The translations under genes were made by a program, and so were the position numbers. 64,000 nucleotides of DNA, taken from the NCBI RefSeq assembly GCF_021134715.1, contig NC_060026.1, forward strand, positions 10,345,001-10,409,000, read 5' to 3'. Below are positions 56,523-64,000 of the stretch, piece by piece (positions within the stretch are counted from its first letter, which is position 1; each line of letters starts with the position of its first letter). The notes under the pieces were generated by a model that was not told the origin of the DNA, searched no databases, and saw only the letters and a program-made list of their open reading frames with translations. Source of the stretch: Daphnia pulex. Its lineage: Eukaryota > Arthropoda > Branchiopoda > Diplostraca > Daphniidae.

Positions 56523-57160
56523 TCAGATGAGTCGGTTTAGTTCGGTGCTTGAGCGGGCTGAGCTTGGAGTTTCTTCGACTTTGGAATTTTTCTTTGAATA
56601 CTTGAAAATAGCTCGTTGAATAACGTAATATACATGTTGCGATGATTGGTGCAGTATATATAAACTACCGACCCGTTTGTTGCAGCAGCAAGTGCCAAAC
56701 GGACCATTTCTTTCGATGTAGAAATTTTCCTGTTGGAGGAAAACATTTCGACAATAATAATCGAGAATGACGATGCCGGATACTGGTAGAACAACACCAC
56801 TGTAATAGATGCTGATCAACAGTAAGATAATGCATCAACAGCAAAGACAGATTCGCAGGAAACTGTTTGAGCCAGTTAACGTAATTGGGCAATTGACTCC
56901 CACATTCCTCTATCACACGTCTCAAGTTTACTGAAATTGCTGAACAGCAAATCTGAATTAACTGATCTACCACTCTGTGGGAGTACTCTACTACATTCCA
57001 AGCGAGGAAAACTCCTGTTTATTGGTGTTCCACCAGAAAATACTGCCATTTTGGTGTAGAGGCAGCCCTCTACAGTGTTAGAGTCGAAAGGAATACAAAT
57101 CTCTCTTGAGTTGAAGCTTTTACTCAACGTGGATGGAATTCCAATGAAAAAGAGTATCAC
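56523..57160 (-). pseudogene. Possible membrane-protein remnant
   Basis: Successive minus frames include a VVDQLIQICCSAISVNLRRV..EECGSQLPNYVNWLKQFPAN block, hydrophobic text around YYSGVVLFYQYPASSFSIII, and SKEMVRLALAAATNGSVVYI ending QAQPAQAPN. The hydrophobic blocks suggest a multi-pass protein, possibly receptor-like, but no diagnostic motif is visible. At least two frameshifts. Confidence 0.25.
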
Positions 57161-57278
57161 ATTAGAATTCTAGCCGATTCTTTTTAGAATTCTTGGTAGG
57201 AATTAGCATTTTTAATCGATTTGACTACCTCTATGTAAATTGTATCAAAATAAATCCACGTTAATTATTTTTCTCTAG

Positions 57279-57560
57279 GTTGGTATAACGTATTTTGGCG
57301 GCATTTATCATGGACCAGGTAAACCGGGCGACGTGAACCAGTTCCTCTATTCCTTCAAAGAAGAAGTTGCTGATATATGCAGGCCCGGCATTCAGTATAA
57401 AGACAAAACTGTTTACATTTCCATCAGTGGAATATCTTGTGATTCCCCGGAAACTGCTTTTTATTGAATATAGAAAATAACAATGCATTTAATGGCTACC
57501 GTAAATGCACAATTAGAGGAACTTGGTCTGCTAACATCTCCACTAGAACAAATTCAGATT
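57279..57560 (+). pseudogene. Transposase-like protein, part 1
   Basis: After a CTAG acceptor the frame VGITYFGGIYHGPGKPGDVN then EEVADICRPGIQYKDKTVYI...CDSPETAF runs to TGA at 57465-57467. It continues in another frame as NNAFNGYRKCTIRGTWSANI. The series 'G...G..KP.d.N.FL..F..E', 'K.v.i.i....CDsPa.aF', 'GY..Ct..G' is known from a widespread family of transposon-derived animal proteins. I do not assign the superfamily. Confidence 0.5.
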
Positions 57561-58641
57561 GAATTTACTCCAACTAAAAATGATAGCCAACTTTCCCCTG
57601 GCCTTTGTTTTCAACAAAATTTAGAATAGATTTCTGACCAAAACAACTTTTACATCAATGATGATTATGAAGAAATTTTCAGTGTGTCTTCCTTTCAAAG
57701 TGACAAATCAAAAATTTTCTTCTAAGTTAAATTTTGATGAAACACACAACACATTCCAAAATTTATAAAATTTAGGGTTGTTAGTGATCTGTATAAGTCT
57801 CTATGGTGGTTTCTCTTTGGCCCATCAATTGTATTGCATGTAAAGTTTTCAAAATCCATTTCTTCAGTGAACCATCACAATTTGCTATTTTCCCACTTCT
57901 TATGGAAGACAAGTGTAAATAATGACAAGTGTTCTATGATCACGACAAAACTGACGCTTGGAATAAAAATATATGAATTATGTATTGGGTTTTAATTTAT
58001 TTTTCATACTTTTTACATTTGGATCAGGAAAACTAGAGCTTGGGTATGAATCTGGGAGAAAACTGGTAATTTTTTAATACTTGATGTTTTAATGTATTTT
58101 ACCTGCAAGGTACTTAGAAAAAGAAGAACCAATCACACCGGTAGCTCCGGTAATAGTAGACCGACATCACCCGACTCGCCTTTCTCCTAGACGCCGAGGA
58201 GCCAAGCCAATGCCACAATATGGCGTCAACCTCATCATCATCCAGCCGGCCCTACAGTTCACACACACACCACACATTGCCCAGCCCATCCTGTTTTTAA
58301 AAACAGACTATCATGTAGAATGCAAATAACAAGTAACATTATCGTATAGTCAACCAGATAAATAATTCAGGCTAAAGCTGTGGTTTCCTGCAAATTTTAG
58401 TAAAACCAATAATCGGTATAAATCTAGGTTCTGATTTTATTACTGGTTATTGGGACTACATAGCAGATTAGTTTTAAAACGCAAAATAAGCATTGTCCTT
58501 GCGGCATATTCATTACAAAAATAAAAGAAAAAGTGACACAGTTCAGCAAAGGTCATGACTAAATTCAAGTATGGTAAAAATAGGGAAATATCTAAACCTT
58601 TTCTAAAAAGTAAATGGATAACTGCCAATTTTTCTCTTTAG
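57561..58641. other. Spacer with one weak exon candidate
   Basis: About 58110-58329 on plus reads LEKEEPITPVAPVIVDRHHP then TRLSPRRRGAKPMPQYGVNL after an acceptor-like CTGCAAG. It is Pro/Arg-rich, with a short CA-repeat stretch inside. Otherwise empty. Confidence 0.2.
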
Positions 58642-60240
58642 CTAGTTTCTCCCAACATTCAAAATTACTTTCCACAACACACCATTAAATCGAGATCTCC
58701 TTATGAGCGAGTTATTAGCATTCATGAATGCATCTATTCCTTTCTCGGTCACACTGTGGCATCTGCAAAAGTTTAACTGTTTAAGACTATTGAATTTGTG
58801 AATTCTAGCAACAATTTGTAGTATGTCGTCGTTGAGCGTAGTACATCCTTTAATGTCTATTTTCTCCAATGTAGGCGAAGAAAACAACGAAATCAAATGT
58901 TCTCTTGGAATACAGTCACCTGAAAGTGTAAACTTCTCCAGGTGCATCAATATTTGAGGATAAGCAGTCTCTACCCATCCTCTATCGAATTTTGCAGTGA
59001 AATGATAAGAATTCTCAAAGAGGTCATTATTTAAAGGTTTGGGCAAAGATTAAAGACCACTTCAATTTTCGACATCACGGAAATATATCGGCTACGTAAA
59101 GTGTCTCAAGTGATGACTTTCCAAAGGCTTTTGAAATTGAAATGATACCGCCATCAAACGACACTTGAGTCAAACTTTCCCATTACTGTGAAGTTATAGA
59201 GTTTTTCAAGAAATGGGACACTTAGTAAGTCACTATCTGTAAGTCCTGTGACGACATCAATTTCCACCTTGATCACATTGGGGCACAGATACACAACAAA
59301 CACGAGATCTGTAGGAAAGTAGGGTATGTGACGAGCAATTTTAAAATGTATCGGAGAATTTTTGGGCAAGTCGCAATTGTGATTCAAGATTTTTTTTGTA
59401 AATTTTCGTAATGTTTTGTACTGTTGCCAAATCACAGACTCTTAGACTACGAACGTTATCTAACATCATTTGCACTTCTACACGAGTAATGGACGTACCC
59501 ATCTCACTCAACGCTAGAAGAAAATTGGACAGTCCAACTCCAAAACCTTCACGACTTAGATGAAGCGCAGAACCGACACACAAACCTTTAACTCCAACAT
59601 ATGTAATATTCAGTTTTCTACAAATAAAAACAATAATTATTTTCAAGAAATTTGATATCTAACCAACTAGTGTTGCATATGTGCAATAGGTGCCAATTAC
59701 TTCCATGCCAATGTCTTCTGCTCCAGAATATGAGATGTCAAGTATTTGCAATTTCACGAGCACAGTAATGAAGGAAGAGAAGAATTCGTAGTCACATGAA
59801 AATGGCCAGAAAGCTAGATATTTCAAGTGTCAGTTTCTGATTTTGAAAGAAAAAAAATCGATTTCTTACTAAACATCTCATGGAATAGTCAAATATTGAT
59901 TTGTCATCATCAACAATTGAGATCCAAGGTCTCCAAGTGTGGGACAGCCAATAAACCAATGAATTGTTTCAAGCATCCTTTGGTTCGAAGAGCACTAAAT
60001 TATTTCAAGCAGTCAGCTATTACAAAAAAAATAGCAATACTTTTGGATAGAACAGTAGGTTCAATAGTTTCCAACTTACGCAACTGATCAAAATGACTTT
60101 TGATTGGTTTGACTGGATAATCGCTGGTTGGTTTCCTACAACACATAGCTGCATGTTGTTTACAGCCACACTAATGCATGTGTCATATAGTGACTTCACT
60201 CCATTTAATTGTGGCATCGTAGATGTAAGTGATCTGTAGT
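58642..60240 (-). pseudogene. F-box/LRR-type protein pseudogene
   Basis: On minus, pieces in order are SLYDTCISVAVNNMQLCVVG (an F-box-protein-like N-terminus); SHFDQLRKLETIEPTVLSKS; TKGCLKQFIGLLAVPHLETL; LVKLQILDISYSGAEDIGME; RKLNITYVGVKGLCVGSAL; NVIKVEIDVVTGLTDSDLLS; and HLEKFTLSGDCIPREHLISL then TLEKIDIKGCTTLNDDILQI and SLKQLNFCRCHSVTEKGIDA. The repeated LxxLxIxxC...T(D/E)xGI pattern is the cysteine-containing LRR of F-box/LRR proteins, which select substrates for SCF ubiquitin ligases. More than five frame breaks make it non-functional. Confidence 0.65.
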
Positions 60241-60434
60241 AATAAGTTAATCATAATTTAGTTTTGATTAATAACCACTGGTAATTTACCAGTTTTTTTA
60301 TGTAAACATGTATTCAATGAAATGCCCTCTCACTGATTAAAGAGGTATTCAGCAACTTGGATTTAGATAAAACATCCATTTCAAGACATTTCAAACTAGT
60401 AGCCTAATGTGTTGAGATCTCAAGATTTCAAGAT

Positions 60435-60809
60435 TTGGTGAACAAATCACTGTGTAGATTTACCATTGGATCAAATTCTCTTCTTTCCTTGGCAATTCAG
60501 AATGATTATGATATAGTGTTTTCGATTGTGTATAAATGTATTGGATCACATAAGAATCTCTTGAATGTGTTTTTCTCCCACCCATTTGATAACATCAGCG
60601 AGTTCGCTAGGAGGCCAAGAGCTGTAGGGGAAGATGATGCCCCTAGGGCTGTTAAAGATATTGTTCTTTGGAAGGCGACTGAACTAAGATTGGATCTTAT
60701 TTTGTATTTGTGCCCGGTATTTTACATGGGATATTTAACTAAATCAAATTACGACCATTTAATGTTGCTTTATGTCACCATCAGACTATTGTTGGATAAC
60801 GATTCTTAA
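60435..60809 (+). pseudogene. Transposase-like protein, part 2
   Basis: The open frame contains NISEFARRPRAVGEDDAPRA then DIVLWKATELRLDLILYLCP ... NYDHLMLLYVTIRLLLDND. It fits the same family as 57279-57560, where 'EF.R.PR.l.e...WKATE.R.fLLy.gPv' and 'Y.Hf..LhvAi..l' lie C-terminal of the CD.P block. The plus-strand order and spacing suggest one original gene split by about 2.9 kb containing the F-box/LRR remnant. No start codon. Confidence 0.55.
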
Positions 60810-61897
60810 TCTCGGAAAAAAATCTAACCCTATAGCCATTCAAGAGATATTCCGGTTTTTCTATGACACGTAGTGCCATAATAATGCACTAAAAAAGGTG
60901 TGGTACCTTATAGTTTGGTGGGTACTATGTACACTTGTCATACCTCTGGTCATCTTAGTAGAAATTGTGATAACAGAAAAAAAGAAGTTCAATTTTAGGG
61001 TAAACCTGCTAAAGTTACTCCTTTCTGGCATGCGGCCATCATGTTTGCTTTACATCTCGACGTACTTGGACTTGTTCGTTGATTCTGGTGTCCATTCATG
61101 TGTGTAGTCAACGGTGAATGTTTAAAAGTTATGTTGCCGTAACCCCTGGATCTCTGTCCTTTGATGGAATTAAGGAGTTCGTGTTACTGTGCTCGTAGAA
61201 GGATTCTCACACCAATATATGAATATGAGTCACTTGATTCCTCGTTTGTAACAACAGCTGCTTAAAAGGAATCGTACTAGCTGATAGGTTTATTTGTGGT
61301 TTACATGCGTTTTAGTTTGTGGGTACTCATTATGGTTTCTTGGATCCCGTCTGAACCAGAAGCCAGAAGATATGGTCCAAGAAGCCACTCCTCATAAGGA
61401 ATTAAGTCTTACAACTGTGTGATAAGGAAATAATGCGTTAGTCTAATTACAATTGGTAAAAAATTCCGAATGAAATTTCTCTGTTCAAAATCTGTCGGAT
61501 TAGTTTTCATGTCAAGAAAATTCGTGTCTTTCAATGTTTAAACTAACTAGCTCCGAGGCCCTTTGTCTGGCTGTGAAGTTGAGCTTGTTTTCTGTGTAGT
61601 TTATGAGACTTAGTCTAATAGATTTGACTCTTTCTGTTATATTTTGAATACTTCTGTAGAATGATTTTTCTTTATTAATAATTATAGTTTTTCACCTTAT
61701 ATTTCCCATTGAAGAATCATGTAGTGTTACTATTGCTTGGATATCAGTTGGCATTATCTTAACTGTGGCCATAACTTGACAAAGCCCACATCTTCTGGTG
61801 TTTTAAAGATTATTGCACATCCGTTTCGGCACCATGCCAACTGTAAACTTATTATTTTTTTTATTACTTTTTTTTACAACATTCTCACTCTTTATAG
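60810..61897. other. No supported gene
   Basis: Only short frames. One (60898-61107) is hydrophobic and unrecognised. Confidence 0.35.
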
Positions 61898-62310
61898 GTT
61901 CTTTATAAGCGTTATCGGGCACCGAAATTGACAAGTTTGTCTAGAGAAATATTGATTGAGGCTTTTAAGGTCTATGGAGAGATATCGAATGTAAAATTGA
62001 TAAAGAATGGTAGACAGGCCATCGTGCGTTGTTTTTTACGATGAAAATGACGACAAGGTCATCGAATCATTGGAAGGAAGGCCTTTCTATGGAACGTATT
62101 TGAGGGTGACTCGCGTTGGTGTTCATAGAAGAAGCAGAAGATATAATCAAGGAGTAGTAGTAGTAAATCTTATTTATGAGAAATTTGATTTGATTTGATT
62201 AATGTTCTTTAATTGCTGTTTCTTCTAGGTGGCCCGAGAAGACATCGCAGATGAATCTGAGGAACCGATCCAACCAAACGCTCCTCTGGCAGAAGGCGCC
62301 GGGTAAGGGA
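61898..62310 (+). pseudogene. RRM-domain remnant with acidic tail
   Basis: After a TATAG acceptor, YKRYRAPKLTSLSREILIEA then FKVYGEISNVKLIKNGRQAI passes through a one-base shift (near 62010-62030) into VVFYDENDDKVIESLEGRPF then YGTYLRVTR. This is RRM beta1-alpha1-beta2 then beta3-alpha2-beta4. A short intron leads to VAREDIADESEEPIQPNAPL, the first unit of the repeats downstream. RNA binding is the family role; the parent is not identified. Confidence 0.6.
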
Positions 62311-63300
62311 ATGTACCGCTTGGGCCCAGCTCTCCCATTTTCCAGGAAGAAGGCGCTGGTGAAGGAGACGGATTACCCTGTCTTCCGACTAGCCATGGGA
62401 GAATTGGTTGGTACAAGCCGCTAGTTTCACCAAGAATGCAAACTCGAGCTCTTATTTCCTTGCTTGCCGTCCTATCCTATGCTACCTCCTGAACGTAGAC
62501 AAATAAATAACAAGCCCGTGGACGTCGACATTCTGCCGTCTATCTAATGACACGGGCAAGTGCCAACCATCTCGTTCTCGTCACTTTTTTTGTTCACTGA
62601 ATTTATCTTTTTTTTTGTCCACTTAAGAGTTTTGTTTTGTTCAGATAAGATCCATTGGTGGTTTATTTTCTGTCCTATGTTCTGATGTACTACTTCATGA
62701 GTTATTCGTCAATCCTAGTAAAGTTATCTATTTCAAGAATAAATAATAATTTCTCCTAGTGGTCCTGGGAAGACATCACTGTCGTCTGGGATGAACCCCT
62801 CCAGCCAAGTGCTTCTCTGGCAGAAGGCGCTGTCGTATCGAATGAACCGCTTAAGTTAAGTTCTCCTCTGGTAGAAGACGATGGTGTAGGGTTGGGCCGC
62901 TCCATCCAACTACATCCCTGGCAGAAGGCGCTGGCCTAGGAGATGAACAGCTTAAACAAAGTTCTCATCAGGAAGAAGGTGCTGGCGAAGGGGATGGATC
63001 GCCCGTTCTTCAGCCCAACTCTCCCACTCTCCATGAAAAAGGTGCTAATCGAGGAGACGGATCACCCACTTCCACCTAGCCCTCCAGGAGAGTTGGTCGT
63101 CACACGCAACTAGTGAGACCAAGGAAGCAAGCTGGACTGTTGTTTTCTTGAATCATCTTCTCCTATTTGCTACCTTCTGGACGGAAACAAAAAAAATAAT
63201 GTACCCGTGGGCATTCCAATGTATTCCAATGTTCCGACGTTATTCTCCTATGCGTTCTCCAATTTCCCATTCCCTTGTCATCCCTGGTTAAAGTTGTCGA
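62225..63300 (+). repeat. Duplicated acidic-repeat exon and flank
   Basis: The block 62225-62540 recurs, diverged, at 62758-63240. Both copies begin near GGCCCGAGAAGACATC / GGTCCTGGGAAGACATC and repeat CTGGCAGAAGGCGC. Both encode P-x-x-PLAEGAG, ...SSP...EEGAGEGDG motifs, end at related C-termini (GRIGW.../GELVVTRN-like), and are followed by similar 3' text (CTACCTCCTGAACGTAGACAAA / CTACCTTCTGGACGGAAACAAA). Within each copy, units of about 60-90 bp are themselves tandem. Confidence 0.75.
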
Positions 63301-63466
63301 AAAATCGTCCCTCTTATTGTGTCTTTCAGTTGTTACGAGCTATGTGGCCATGACCAAGCTCTGCCTTGTAGAACGAGTTAGTTTTTTGTGGGGCACAAAT
63401 AATTTTGAAATTTATAAAACTTCTTCTACACGCTATAATTGAGGGTAACTGTCATTTTCGCTCAAC

Positions 63467-63536
63467 GGACTCCAAGATTTGAACTCGGGACTTCAAAGAG
63501 AGAAGAAAATCACCGCTACCCCTAGACCACGAAAGA
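63467..63536 (-). repeat. tRNA-like sequence (Pol III A and B boxes), degenerate
   Basis: On minus, an A box TGGTCTAGGGG (63529-63519) and a B box GTTCAAATC (63484-63476) are spaced as in a tRNA, and the T-stem CCGAG/CTTGG pairs. The acceptor stem (TCTTTCG versus AGTCCGT) does not pair and no anticodon arm forms. It is therefore a tRNA pseudogene or the head of a tRNA-derived SINE. Confidence 0.5.
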
Positions 63537-64000
63537 GTAATTTGTCACGACATTCTTTAAAAATTGACTTGTAAGAAAAGTGATTCAAAGCAACACATTG
63601 ATACCTTTGAATTTTTCCCGCTTTATGTTGAAGGATTTGGACAGCTTTTTTTCTTTTTTCGTCACTTGTCGAAAGATTGACAGTGAGGCTAAGGCTATTG
63701 CAATGCGGTTATTCGTTTTTACCCATAAAAGAAATTCCAGACAGCCTGTCTGGTTTCATTCATATTTTTTTTTTTTTTTTTGGGGGGGGGGGAAGACATG
63801 ACCAGTGGCTAAATGAGCCTATTACTCCGTTTTCTTTCTTCCCACCTTTGCTTTGTTCCTAGCCCCCCCCCCCCACCAAATTAGGACCAAAAAGCCTAAC
63901 ATAGTTCCCGCATGACTGATAGGTGGCTTTTAGGTTGTTTGGATTTTTTTGGATCATACTGTACCTCCGGAGGGCGATAGGCCTCCTTACTTAGCGAACC
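63537..64000. other. Non-coding end with homopolymers
   Basis: A T run then G run (63767-63792) and a C run (63864-63875) are present. Open frames here derive from them. Confidence 0.5.

Noticed and set aside
57483..57629. ATG-led frame MHLMATVNAQLEELGLLTSP...
   Set aside because: The alternative frame over the same bases (FNGYRKCTIRGTW) fits the transposase-like family, so this one is probably a shadow.
1..64000. CRISPR arrays, bacterial operons, rRNA genes
   Set aside because: None seen. Spliced genes and arthropod transposons show nuclear eukaryotic DNA.

Overview
The window looks like arthropod nuclear DNA, most likely from a branchiopod crustacean such as Daphnia. The genes have many exons, introns are mostly 50-150 bp with GT-AG ends, intergenic DNA is AT-rich, and there are secreted C1q-domain proteins, a trypsin-fold protein with a chitin-binding tail, and F-box/LRR relics. 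The species call is inference. Only amino-acid motifs and splice signals could be read by eye.

Layout. 1-29 kb is dominated by decayed mobile DNA: a PIF/Harbinger (HARBI1-like) relic, a Helitron/Pif1-like helicase relic, a 335-bp MITE with 26-bp inverted ends, Tc1/mariner-like ends, a BEL/Pao integrase relic beside an LTR, and pogo/DDE_1 relics. Between them lie unrecognised coding remnants, including one clean four-exon gene (5476-7419). 29.2-30.2 kb is a large foldback element with arms of about 470 bp. It sits just upstream of a 3'-only, broken copy of tubulin cofactor D (30.4-32.6 kb). A phytanoyl-CoA hydroxylase gene follows (33.4-34.8 kb), with two small lesions.

The most gene-like part is 35.4-44.0 kb. 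Two C1q-domain genes point toward each other. Their last exons and about 0.7 kb of downstream DNA form an inverted duplication. Between the arms lies a secreted serine-protease homologue whose catalytic serine is aspartate and which ends in a Thr-rich linker and a CBM14 chitin-binding domain. The right-hand C1q gene is much larger: a roughly 580-residue novel N-terminal exon, then a chain of short phase-1 coiled-coil exons. C1q heads, a dead protease and chitin binding together suggest a recognition or immune cluster; this is inference.

45-64 kb holds a small cysteine-containing gene, a second foldback element (46.3-47.5 kb), a clean three-exon secreted protein (52767-53336), and relics: an hnRNP Q/R-like RRM, a DDE_1 transposase, a transposase-like gene in two parts separated by an opposite-strand F-box/LRR pseudogene, and an RRM remnant followed by tandemly duplicated acidic repeats.

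Single-base deficits recur in otherwise good exons (PHYH and C1q-B), two of them clearly in homopolymers. Pseudogene calls in those genes must therefore be weighed against assembly error.
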